Assembly (NCBI RefSeq): GCF_019320115.1
Contig: NC_089598.1
Span: 32,321,983-32,385,982, forward strand
DNA from: Miscanthus floridulus
Taxonomy: Eukaryota; Streptophyta; Magnoliopsida; Poales; Poaceae
Direction: 5' to 3'
DNA: 64,000 nucleotides
Positions 1 through 10,079 of the stretch are shown here, in pieces; the stretch's first letter is position 1; the number at the start of each line of letters is the position of its first letter. Position numbers and translations under genes: made by a program. Under the pieces are notes generated by a model. The model saw nothing but the letters and a program-made list of their open reading frames with translations, was not told the origin of the DNA and searched no databases.

Positions 1-38
1 ATGTGGGAGCCTCCGGCACTGGGTCTGCCCTTTTTTTA
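1..38 (+). mobile_element. 3' end of a SINE-like element, cut by window edge
   Basis: The window opens with a GGGAGCCTCCGGCACTGGGT stretch followed by CTGCCC and a run of seven T. This arrangement resembles the 3' tail of tRNA-derived plant SINEs of the Au type, which end in a short T run. It lies in an intron or downstream part of the minus-strand TLDc gene. Only the tail is visible, so the tRNA-like head and target duplication cannot be checked. Confidence 0.4.
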
Positions 39-242
39 CTCTATTGACATGGCATTGCATGCTAGTATTACACTAAAACTGCTAGTGATACTTGTACATA
101 ATCTGTATTATTTGATATTATACAAAAAAAGCATAACTAGAGTGGTGTAATCATATTTCATGCAAGGGTAAAAGGAAAAGAAAATAGAGTATATCATGTC
201 TAAAATATGAACAGTACATAAAAATGCTACTACGTAAAATAC

Positions 243-2348
243 CAGAAGTGAGTAGCCAGCACAAAGCCTGCTTCTTCGATACAAAGTAGACAAAGATATT
301 CCATGCCTCCAGGTGCTGGAAAAGGTGTGAACACAGATATCAGAAAACTAACTATATTGCAAAGATGGTAATGATTTATGTTCCAGAGATGCCTCCTACC
401 TGTATACCAGCATCCAGTTCCTTCCTTGAACAAGAACAGGAAGAGATGTATAAAGAACAGCTCGCATCATTTCTGTCAGAAGAACAGATGGTTCAGACAT
501 AGCTGGCAATTTACCATGCAAAGTTGATTCTTTTGATCCCTTCATTTCAAATCTGGGTGCAACTGATTCTGTTTGACCTATGATTTCACCATCAATGCTG
601 TGGGTCTGTTTCTGTCTCAAATTACCAAGTCCTGCTTTGCTAATAATCCTACCAATGGAATGCTTCCCTCTACTAAGCAGGCCTTTTCCTCTCACTGCAT
701 GCCTTCCCAACAGGTGTTAAAGTTGGGTATTCCACATCTCGATTATGTTCAGTTGTGGTCTCCATTGAATCCTTGCTGGCAGTTGAGGAAGGCACAAAGG
801 ACATCAGAAATGCTCTGAAAGAAGATGTGTCAGGACCATCAGGAGTCTCAGAATTTTGGTCAGAATCATCATCACCGAATAGTGTGTCTTTTCCTTCAGT
901 GGCCTCCTGTAAAAGAGCAAGAAACATCAAGTTTGTAAATGAATGGATTCGTCAATGAAATGGTTGACAGTAAGTGCCATTTTATTAGCCAATTATTCAG
1001 AGACTACACAAACCATCATTATTTCCAGGTCCGGGTCCATTTCTTTTCATGGAGATGGAGGTACCATTCAAACTTTTGCTCTACGAATACAGTAGTAATA
1101 TTGTCCCAAGAAATATTTGGATTTCTCGCTTCTCAGTTTATCATTACCATGGTGATGTTAGTTATAATCCAAATTGCATGATGCAGCTCATCAGTAAAAG
1201 CAGCTTACAACAACAACAAATCTGTTTACGCCAAAGAAAGCTGTGCAAAATAAACTTCTATGGAACTGTAATTTGGGGATTGCAGTACCACAGGCGGCAT
1301 CGGCTTTGTGCAGGAGTTCAGGCTGCTGATTATTCTAATTCAGCGTCAAGCTACACTAGAGTTCTTGAATTGGAGATAGAGTTCTAGTTGAATTTGAAAG
1401 GAGACTGTTAGGATTATGTTTAGGGTTGGAATTACTCTGTTGGAGAGAGGACTATACATAGTTGTACTCATCATCAACCAAGAAACCAATCAAGAAGTTA
1501 TAGCCCAAATATTGCCTTCTCTTTCGGTGCAAAGTCATCACGGCGCCACCGAAGTTCAAGTGTTAAGTTCTGCATCCATTTCCATCACATCACTACTCGT
1601 CTACTCCCTCGGACCCTAGACACTTCCCTGGCACTGGCCCTGACAGAACCAAATATTTCCCCAGAAAGAAATTGAAAACAAAGAAGCCTAAACTGATAAC
1701 ATATTAAACCAAAAGCTTAATTTGGTGGGAACATTTGGAGGAATAAGTATCTTCTATACTACACATATAAGAAGAGAATCAGAGCCTGATTGAAATATTA
1801 GTGTTGGCTAAGTGTGTACGATCCTCCCGGTTTGTTGCTACCCTTGTGCAATTTGGTCCAAGGTTTTGCTCTACACTTCTACAGGCAAAGTGATATTATC
1901 ACACTCAGACACTCCATAGGTCATCCACGAGGACCAGATCCCGATGAATTAGCATCCACATCGCACCTCTAGGCTCGCATTTAGCAAGCACCAGAGCGAA
2001 GAGAAACTAAACCACCCAAAACCAAACAAAAAACATAAAACCGATCGACAGAATATACACGCCAACGCTACACTCCAATTTCCAGTGGCAGCACCCTAAT
2101 CAGCAATAAATCGAATCGAGACAGCAGCACGGAAATGGAACGGGATTTCCGGAGCAAATCAATAATCCTGTCGGGCGAAGCGGGGATAGGATCATAGAAA
2201 GGAGGTGGTGCAGGAGAGAGGAACTCACCGGGAGGTGGGAGGGGTGGTGTCGCTGGCGCTCGCGCTCGGAGACGGGGTTGAGGATGACGGTGGCGAGGTC
2301 GGACACCAGGTGCGCCGCCTTCCCGCCCAGCGCCGGTAGATACCGCAT
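243..2348 (-). CDS. TLDc-domain protein (oxidation-resistance type), first three exons, frameshifted
   Basis: Exons on the minus strand are 2348-2229, 906-400 and 315-243, with GT-AG introns 2228-907 and 399-316. The start gives MRYLPALGGKAAHLVSDLAT, followed by a conserved VILNP motif, as in plant TLDc proteins. Exon 2 has an acidic low-complexity stretch (GDDDSDQNSE), then a basic GLLSRGKHSIGR segment, then SVLLTE and LPVLVQGRNWMLVY, which begin the TLDc domain. Exon 3 reads STWRHGISLSTLYRRS, a hallmark of the fold; the rest lies beyond position 1. TLDc proteins are linked to oxidative-stress tolerance and V-ATPase regulation in eukaryotes; a role here is family inference. Exon 2 contains an AAAA run (684-687) where the frame slips by one. 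Removing one A restores both the frame and the phase of the exon 2-3 junction. It is therefore a mutated allele, a pseudogene, or carries a sequencing error. Confidence 0.8.
1381..1660 (+). repeat. Possible Copia-type LTR fragment in TLDc intron 1
   Basis: A purine-rich tract (GAAAGGAGAC) is followed by TGTTAGGATTATGTTTAGGG and a TATA-like stretch, which looks like a polypurine tract plus the start of a Copia LTR. No clear CA end, primer-binding site or target duplication was found. The remainder of intron 1 shows no other recognisable feature. Confidence 0.25.
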
Positions 2349-2552
2349 CCCGGCTTGAGCCCGCGCTGGTAGAAAGAGGTTGAGATCAGGAGGCAGGCAA
2401 GGGGAGTCCGATCACCATTCCTTCCCGTGCTCCACCTCCTGCTGCTGCCGGAGTCGAGAATCGAGAACGTTCCAGTGCGGGGGGTGGTTGGGTAAGAGAG
2501 CGGCGGAGAGAGAAGTGGAAGCGCAGAGTTCGCTGTGCCTGTGAATCTGTGA

Positions 2553-2585
2553 TGGGGTTGGGGTTGGGGTTGGGGTTGGGGTTGG
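2553..2585 (+). repeat. (GGGGTT)n microsatellite upstream of the TLDc gene
   Basis: About five GGGGTT units occur 205-240 bp upstream of the TLDc start codon, with the G-rich strand being the template strand. The run could form a G-quadruplex. It differs from the plant telomere unit TTTAGGG. Confidence 0.8.
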
Positions 2586-2884
2586 AACCGTGCACTTGGA
2601 AGGGAAGTCCGAAAGGGACAGAGTAGTGCCTGCGATGGGGGTTGGGCCGTCGGGCTCGGACAGGAGGCAATTAAGACATTATAAAAGATGTAACTTTTTT
2701 ATCGGCTATTGAAAAAGTTTATCTTTCCTTTAGACCGTCGTTTTGATTTTTTTTTTTACCCTTATACACCACTGCCGTCAACTCGTCTCATAACGGCAGC
2801 TAATAGGAGCCTAAAATGTCCCTTTTGCCCCTCTTACAGGTGGACCCCATGCGTCAGCCTTTCTTCTTCATCCTGCCTTCTCCT

Positions 2885-3208
2885 TCCTCACGCCGCCGCC
2901 ATGAAAGCCATAGAGGAGCTCACTGTTGCTCATGCACGGAGGGAAAGGGAGCTCGGCCAGGCCTGTCGGCCGGCTGGCAGCGGCACATGGCGGCGACGTT
3001 GAGTCCTCTGGCGAGGCCGTGCACGGCACCGTAGCTGCGGATTGCCGAGCTCGATGCAGCCGAAGAGGAGCAGGCCGTTCACGACGCTCGTGCAGCTGAG
3101 CTGCTAACCTCCTCCTGCCACGGTGGCCCGCCGCGCCGGCCCTCCCCTTCAGCGAGCGCGGAGAAGGTGACGATGCGCTCGGCTTCGGCGCCTCGTCGGC
3201 GGCCTCCG
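2885..3208. other. GC-rich interior of the outer element, possible captured gene piece
   Basis: A GC-rich stretch begins with ATGAAAGCCATAGAGGAGCT and encodes a short charged MKAIEELTVAHARRERELGQ sequence before stops. It may be a captured exon, but no family was recognised. The other half of the interior (7786-7957) has no recognisable coding content. Confidence 0.35.
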
Positions 3209-4089
3209 GCTCTGGCAGTGAAACTTTTGCATTTTGGTGCCTTTTTAAAATATTTTTTATAAAAAGACCCCTGCCAAAACTTTTGCTACAAATAGACCAT
3301 TTTTAAGCGTCTTAGGAAATCACGCCGAGGTATGAAGGTCGGCGTCGACTGACACGACTGCCGAGTCCTTGCCACGTCACCGACGACTCCGGGGCTGGCA
3401 CATGGGGCCCAGTACGTCGGCGTCGTGTCAGCCAACGCCACAGGCCTAACTTCGGCGCGGCGGGGAGTCACGCCGAGCTCTTGGCACCATCCAGCGCGCG
3501 GCCCAGGCGGCCCAACAACGTTTCGTGGGCCAAGAGGTCGGCGTGCGATCAGCTGACGCCGAGACGCTAACCTCGGTCGCGGCCTGACTCAACGCCGAGG
3601 TTCGGTCAGTTGAGGCCGCGCCGCGCCCCCCTTCTTCCTCCTCCCTCCATTCAGAACCAACAGGTGGCCATTTCCCACTCCCTCTCTCTTCCCACGAACC
3701 CTAAATCCTAAATCCAGCTCTTGGGAGGCCAGATCGAGGGTTTTGACGTTTTGCCAAGGTACTCCTCTTTCCCCTCTTTCATTTCATCCATTTAGATTCG
3801 GTTGTTTGTGTTTTTTTTAACTTGGCATTATAGGTTTGGTTCATGTTCATGTCATTCGTGCAATGTATGGTGGTTCAAATGATTGAATGACCCAAATGTA
3901 TGGTTGTTGTTGTTGTTATTGTATATGTTCTGGTTTATAATCATTGAGTTAAATTTTGTGTTTGTTGGGATTCAAATTTGCTTAGGGTTTGTAATGAAAG
4001 CTTATTTGGAAGGTATGGTGATTTAGTGTTAGTAGCTTTACATTCGTTGCAAGGTACTTTGGATTGATTTTTTTCTACGTAATGTTAGG

Positions 4090-4795
4090 ATGCCAAGGCG
4101 TGGTAAAGCTCGTATTCCAAGGTAATCCTAATGTTTATTCATTATTTGTGCAACAAATAGAAAACCCTAGGTTTAGGTTTGGTTCTCCGTTAATATAACT
4201 AAATTCTTTCAATTGTAGCTATGGTCGCCAGAGGGCAAATCCCTACGACCTAAAGCCTCTCCCTGAAGGTGTTCCTCGACCCATGTGCTTTTGTGGTGAT
4301 CCTTGCAAGGTAGACATCTCTGAAGATGAGGAAACATATAGACAGAGGTACTGAATGTGTCCCAATTATGCATGGGAACCTACAAAGCAACAGCGCCGTG
4401 CATCGATTGTGAGGAATTTTTATTGTGTGTTAATTAATTTTCTTGTGATATTAAGTATTGCTTATTTATTTGTTTTATAACAATTGTTTTTCTTGCAGAC
4501 CGTTCCACCACTGTGTGACTTTGAGCAGTGGATTGACACTGAGATCAAGGAGTCGAACAAGCAACATCTAGAAGGCCTGAAGGAGTGGGATGCGGATGTT
4601 AAGGAGAGGTTTGAGCAGAGACGCAGACAGGAGGCTATAGAAAAGGAGCATAAGGAAGAGGAGAAAAGGAGGCGTGTTGCTGCGTACAGGGCGGAGAGGG
4701 AGAAGAAGCTTGAGCATGTGCGCGGAGCGAAGGCAGCGATGGAGGAGAATCCCGATGCCCAGAGGAAGGGAAAGTGGCCTCATTGCACTCAGTAG
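4090..4795 (+). pseudogene. MULE accessory gene A: zinc-finger plus coiled-coil protein, nonsense-mutated
   Basis: Three exons with GT-AG introns are visible: 4090-4121, 4219-4408 and 4499-4795. The product starts MPRRGKARIPSYGRQRANPY, followed by a Cys motif CFCGDPC and then CPNYAWEP, the pattern of GRF-like zinc fingers. The last exon encodes a strongly charged coiled coil (roughly KERFEQRRRQEAIEKEHKEE onward) and ends KWPHCTQ. A TGA at 4352-4354 stands between RY and MCPNYAW, where this family usually has Trp, so a TGG-to-TGA change has killed the gene. Similar genes recur as accessory genes in grass MULEs, and a longer relative lies at 32367-34210. The molecular role of such accessory proteins is unknown. 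Confidence 0.75.
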
Positions 4796-5379
4796 GTATT
4801 TGGTTTTTTCATTAGTGATGTCGTGTAGCCCTAGACTTTTTTTACTATGTTGTAATGCACTCTGCTTTTATTTCAGATGAACTTATTCCCTGGACTTTTT
4901 TTATTATGTTGTAATGCACTATGCTTTTATTTCAGATGGTCTTATGCCCTGTACTTCGTTAACTATCCTAGGACTGTAGTGCTACTATTTGTATCACTGA
5001 AAAGGCTACTTATGCTGTTGCAGACACTGAAAGGGCTACAAGTACTGTTGCAGTCAATGAAAAGTCTATTTGAAAACTCACTGAAAAGCCTAGATTCGTT
5101 TACTGTTGTATCCGTATACGCAATGAATTAATATCAGAGTGATGTACTGCATTTAGATGAAGTGACAAAACACAGGTGTAGCCTTTTCAGATGAAATGAC
5201 CAGTCATTGTTGTAGGCTTTTCAGATGAAGCATCTAGCCTTTGCAGATTCAATAAATGAGTACGCACACAAGTTTTTTGTCAAGTAGCATTCATGGTGAA
5301 CCTACCTTCATCTCTATATATAGTGCTCCATGTCTTGCTCCACATTCACACAACTTATTTTCTGGTTTAGTTTTAGCAA

Positions 5380-5650
5380 ATATCGAGCGGAGGTTCCTCG
5401 AGTGGAAAGGGTTTCGGCGGAGGGAGAGGAAAGGGGATGAGGAAGGGACCTCCTGATTGTGTGGGAGGGTTCTCTGGGTCCTGATTCTTTTGAAGAACCA
5501 ATAGAGGAATTTCCTTTGGAGAGGAAGAGTGACTTCACCCGTGAGAGACCTCTTAGATCATACGACAAGCGCATTGAAGATTGGCCAAAATGCCACCACG
5601 GTTTGGATTGCGTTGTGCAGATGTACAACGACAGTGGCACAAACATGTGG
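5380..5650 (+). pseudogene. MULE accessory gene B: GRF-type zinc-finger protein, truncated
   Basis: The reading frame begins with ATA at 5380, where a start codon would be expected, and encodes a Ser/Gly-rich leader (SSGGSSSGKGFGGGRGKGMR). A two-base TG duplication near 5459 shifts the frame into WEGSLGPDSFEEPIEEFPLE and then WPKCHHGLDCVVQMYND, the GRF zinc-finger core. The sequence stops abruptly near 5650, where it joins transposase sequence running on the other strand. A relative with the same WEGPLGPDFFEE and WPKCMHGEDCLVQM motifs lies at 34556-35263. Three defects (lost start, frameshift, lost C terminus) show it is dead. Confidence 0.65.
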
Positions 5651-6782
5651 TTGCTTCATTGAGGTAATCTTCCATTTGCCTGCCTTCGTCTTTCTAGCAC
5701 ATACTCTCTAACCACACTGTTGTTCTTCACAAGCAACAGTGTACCTCTTCTCTTTGAATGAATTGATGACCCTAAAAGGTCGGTTGTGTACAATGGAGTA
5801 CTCTTACAACCATGTTTTCAACTCATCCATGGTAGCAAACAATATGCCCTTCCGTATGATGAGGCAACCACTAACATTAGGCACTATTGTATCACTTGGC
5901 CCACCATCAGCTACTGCCCTGTGACCATGGCTAAGGTCCTCAAAATCACCAACTAGTGGATCTCTCCAAGGCAAGACCCTAGACAATAACTCTATTTCCC
6001 TAAAATTGAGACGACCAACAGGGCGATCGTCATCAGAGTCTTCGGCTATCTCCTCTACGAAGGATTCATCATCTCCAGCTATCTCTATGTCAAAACGGTT
6101 CGTAGCTCTAGCATCATCAAAGTCTTCTTCACCACTAAGATCATCTTCGTCGCTAAGCTCATCCTCAATAGAAAAGTCTCCACTAGCGTCGTCCAAACCT
6201 TCTTCTGCATCACCAATTACATAATCATCATCCTCTTCATCACTATCATGATTGCCCTCACCATCGGCAACCGCATTCTCCTCCTCATCTCGATCGCCCT
6301 CAAACCAACCTCCATCACGCTCGAGCGATCCAAACACTTCACCATCACCGTAGCCTAGTTGTGTGACAAGTATTTCTTCTTCAGACAAAGGACCATAACC
6401 TATGTGAGCGGGGGAAGATGGGCATGCTTCGAAGTTATCATTTCCTAAGCCGGACTCCTTACTTACTATTAAATCCAAAGATCGCACTTCTGAGGCCAAT
6501 ACAACTGCCTTGTAATCATTCCATTCAGACTCGCTTGTAATTTTGAGCAACCGCTTGATCCGAGGACCCTTCGACGACCCTAACATCTATGACACCTTCA
6601 AACTAAACATGCACATCTCCTTCATTCCAACCTAACTTAACCTTCACTCGCTCCACTAACTAGGTCAAAGATGGTGTTTTAGAAAAAATCAACAACTCCT
6701 CACACATGTCTAGAAATTCCAAACTATCATCTCTTGTCCTAACAATATGGCCTCCATGATGCAACCTCACTAATTTATCCAT
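5635..6782 (-). pseudogene. MuDR-type MULE transposase, N-terminal part only
   Basis: The frame starts at 6782 with MDKLVRLHHGGHIVRTRDDS and continues through an N-terminal domain with acidic runs (for example HDSDEEDDDYVIGDAEEG). It then reaches DDDRPVGRLNFREIELLSRV and the MuDR DNA-binding domain (SGCLIIRKGILFATMDELKT, then a RYTVACEEQQCG stretch). It has TAG stops, a one-base insertion just before SSKGPRIKRLL, and ends near 5640 before the catalytic DDE, SWIM and zinc-knuckle regions. The homologous protein at 38462-41235 shows what is missing. The end abuts accessory gene B in opposite orientation, so an internal deletion removed the catalytic half. Confidence 0.8.
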
Positions 6783-8385
6783 CTACAGCCATCACACAAC
6801 AAGTAGTGTCACATATCAATATATCATGCGAGTTTCAATCCAATAAGTAGAAACTAAAATATATCATTTCATCTTTTTCAACCCCAACAACATAATCATT
6901 TCTAGTCATAAAAATTAAAATCTAATGACCAATAAATAACTAAAATACATACTAACCCTAATGACCAACAAATAACTAACCCTAATGACACCTACAATAA
7001 ACAAAGAACCCTAATGACCAAAATAACTAGAAACCAAACTAACCTAACATGTTCAGCACATAAAACATTTAAACAACAATGCACTCAATCAACCTAAGCC
7101 ATATATTTTGCAAATGCAAATACACATATACCAAAACACCATACACTCATGATTCCACATGATTAGAGACAATGCAAGCACATCTACGCGAATAGATTGG
7201 AGGAGGGGAGGGACCATTACCTCGAGGAAGCTTCGGGAGATGAGATTCGGGCACCTAGGGTCGCATTTGTGGGTTAGGGTTTCGTGGGGGCCGTGGAGGA
7301 GACGAACAGAGAGCAGAGCCGGCGCTTTCAGAATGGAGAGAGGAAGAAGAAGGGGGTCGCAGCGTGGCTTCAAGAGTCCAGACCTCGGCGTTGAGTCGGG
7401 CCGCGCCGAGTCTGGTGGCTCGGCGTTAAGTGACCCCGCGCCGAGCTATTGGGCCACGAAGCGTTGTTGGGCCGCCTGGGCCGCGCGCCGGATGGTGCCA
7501 ATAGCTCGGCGTGTAGTCCCACCGCGCTGAGGTTGGGCCTGTGGCGTTGGCTGACACAACGCCGACGTGTCGGACCCCATGCGCCACCATGTCGCCGTCG
7601 ACCGGGGTCGTCCGTGACGTGGCAAGACCTCGGCGTCGTGTCAGTCGACGCCGACCCTCATACCTTGGCGTCATGTTCTAAGACGCCTAAAAATGGTCTA
7701 TTTTCAGCAAACGTTTTGACATAGGTCTTTTTTGTAAAAAATGTTTTCAAAAGGGACCAAAGTGCAAAAATTTCATGCTCTGGCATGGGTCGTCGGTGTA
7801 CTCTGGCTTTCAGCACTGGTGGTGCTGCAGGCGCGTGGGACGTGGACCGCTAGTGCGTGCGGAATGGGGACAGCGAGCGCACCTTCCGACGCACGGAACG
7901 GCTCCAGACACACAACCGCACTCGTTCGTGGCCTCCTCCGCCTACTCGAAGGAGATAGGATGAAGATGAAAGGCTGACGCGTGGGGTCCACCTATAAGAG
8001 GGGTAAAAGGGTCCTTTGAAGCTCCTGTTACCGGAAAAGTTAACGGCAGTGGCATATAGAGGTCGAAAAAATTAAAGGGATGGTCAAGAGGGAATTTAAA
8101 CTTTTTCGGTGGCTAATAAGAAAGCTGCATCTTTTATAATAGCTGACGGGACAAAAAGCGGATAGAAACGGATGAGAAAACCCCTCTTGTTTCCGTTTTT
8201 ATAACTTATTTTGGCTAAAAAGGATTCGGAGAAAAGCCGGGATTATAAAAATAGAATCGGACATGCGGACATCTGGAAACGAACAAGCACGGAAAGCTGA
8301 AAAATTAAGTTAGGAAACCATGCCATCAATTTTGTTCAGTGCAATGTACGTTTGGCAAAATAGAGTCTTCTACTAAATTTTTTAA

Positions 8386-9595
8386 GTTAAATGCACCATA
8401 GATCTATTAAATTTTGGTGGTGTGTCATCTAGGTCCATCAACTTTCAAAATACATCAAACTGTATTTTTAGATCATTAACTTTTGATGGTGTGTCATCCA
8501 GGTCTATCAACTTTCAAACTATATTTTTTGGTCCATTAACTTTTGGGGGTGTATCATCCAGGTCCATTAACTTTCAAATTGCATTTTTGGGTCTCTAAAC
8601 TTTTTAACTGGTTCACCATAGGTCCATGCCCATTCGTTTAGCGAATAGATCGGACATGACACACCAAATAAGGAGCCACCGTGGAGTAGGTGATGAGTCC
8701 ATAGCTCCTCAAGATGTTCATAGAGACTTGTCTAGCAATAATTGAGATGTAGCGGCTGGTAATTCGTGAATATCCTCTGATCTTAAATTTAGGACTATTA
8801 TTTTTAAGGATAAATATATTATGGACATGGAGAAATTTACAACTGTTGAACTGTCATTTAAGATATTTTATAGAGGTGCCTTATTATTGCGTGAAAAGGA
8901 AGAGAAAATGAAGCCAACAAAATATATCACTGCTAATTCTAAAGAGGTGAAGATCATTAATGAAATTTTTCCAACATGATTAGCATCCTTGCTGTAGCAT
9001 TTTTATTATTTCCATGCATTAGTTTTCTATCTAGTTGTGACACACAATATTTTATCTAGCATCTAGCTTTTAGTGCCTACGTGAGTCAAATTGGTGGCTG
9101 TGTTTGGACGTGCCGTGCATGTTAGCCGAATCAAGGACTCATGATAAATCGGTCCTAGTTGGCCTGATGGAGTTCAAGTTTTGTTTGGGTCAGGTGGCCT
9201 GCGTGTCTTACCTGTGGTCTTCGGCCTTGTACCGGGTAGATTAGACTGGATTTTATTATGGAGTTTATTCCCCGTCGAGCCGCCGCTCGAGAAACTCTAG
9301 ATGGTGATCCCATCAAGTTCTTCGTATTGAAGATTATCTTCGGATGGTGATCTCGTCTTGTACTCCACGGTGGCTGTTTTTTAGCGTGCCATGTCAGATC
9401 TATTCGCTAAACAAAGTCGTATGGACCTACTGTGAACCAGTTAAAAAGTTTAGGGACTTAAAAATACAATTTAAAAGTTGATGGACCTAGATGACACACC
9501 ACCAAAAGTTAATGGACCCAAAAATACAGTTTAAAAGTTGATGAACCGAGATGACACACGACCAAAAGTTAATGAACCTACCGTACATTTAACTC
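8386..9595. mobile_element. Small non-autonomous transposon with long, internally repetitive inverted repeats
   Basis: Bases 8386-8670 match the reverse complement of 9390-9595. The arms are built from repeats of a ~70-bp module (TCATCNAGGTCCATCAACTT, then a ...TTTTTGGGTCCATTAACTTT stretch) and end at GTTTAGCGAATAGATC. TTTTTTAA lies at 8378-8385 and 9596-9603, a possible 8-bp target duplication. The interior (8671-9389) has no long reading frame and no recognised gene. Superfamily is uncertain (hAT or MULE). Confidence 0.7.
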
Positions 9596-9603
9596 TTTTT
9601 TAA

Positions 9604-10071
9604 TACCCTTCTATTTTTTCTTCTTTTTTCATATTTTTCCTCCTCCTTCTCTCTCCACGTTAACTTCTCCTGTACCACACGGACACACGCCTCCATCCTC
9701 CATCCTCCATCCTCCATCATTCCTATTAGTTGATTTGCGGAAGTCTTCCCATCGCCTCTCTCGTCTCGCCTCCAACTCGCTCCGGTGTGCCCATGCTCGC
9801 ACCGAGGAGCCACAGTGGAAGTCTGCACGACAGCCGCGCCCGCGTCCGCACTCTACCTCGCCGGTGCGGCCCACGTCCGTACTACAGTGGTACCTCACCA
9901 TCTCGTCACGTGATTGCTCTCCAACCGCGGCGAGCTGCGCTCCGACAACACTTCGTTGTCGTGGGCGACCGCGCTTCGACGATGCCTCGCCGTCGTGGCC
10001 TACACCCATGCTCCACCTTGTTGCCGTGCCTGCGTGTCCTCGTTCGCCCGCTGGTTGTGATAGTGGCAATA
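9604..10071. other. GC-rich sequence interrupted by the hAT insertion, no gene recognised
   Basis: This stretch contains a short CCATCCTC tandem repeat (9690-9720) and then a C-rich region with several overlapping open frames but no recognisable protein. It continues across the hAT insertion into 13456 onward. It could be the 5' part of an old gene or another transposon. Confidence 0.4.
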
Positions 10072-10079
10072 TGCGCAGT

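Larger units (their letters stand above)
3218..7776. mobile_element. Mutator-like element (MULE-1), internally deleted, 9-bp target duplication
   Basis: The left end GTGAAACTTTTGCATTTTGG matches the reverse complement of the right end, ATGAAATTTTTGCACTTTGG. The inverted arms extend about 390 bp each (3218-3610 and 7385-7776) and are rich in CGCCGAG-type motifs. The flanks carry a perfect 9-bp duplication GCTCTGGCA at 3209-3217 and 7777-7785, diagnostic of Mutator transposition. Gene content is two plus-strand zinc-finger accessory genes and the N-terminal part of a minus-strand transposase, all defective. The segments 3611-4089 and 6783-7384 are AT-rich leader and spacer without coding content. 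Confidence 0.92.
2678..8140. mobile_element. Outer long inverted-repeat transposon containing a nested MULE
   Basis: The first ~205 bases (2678-2884) match the reverse complement of 7958-8140. Both begin ATTATAAAAGATG, share CCACTGCCGT at mid-arm, and end near GGTGGACCCCA(C/T)GCGTCAGCC. Inside the arms are GC-rich stretches 2885-3208 and 7786-7957, which do not match each other. The 3218-7776 MULE lies between them, flanked by a 9-bp duplication, so it jumped into this element. No target duplication was found at the outer ends, so its superfamily is uncertain; long arms suggest a non-autonomous MULE. Its left end lies only 330 bp from the TLDc start codon. Confidence 0.7.

Noticed and set aside
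2553..2585. Telomeric repeat at the TLDc promoter
   Set aside because: The unit is GGGGTT, not the plant telomere unit TTTAGGG, and is a short microsatellite.
2678..8140. Assigning the outer inverted-repeat element firmly to Mutator
   Set aside because: No 9-bp (or 8-bp or 3-bp) duplication could be matched at 2678 and 8140, so the superfamily is left open.
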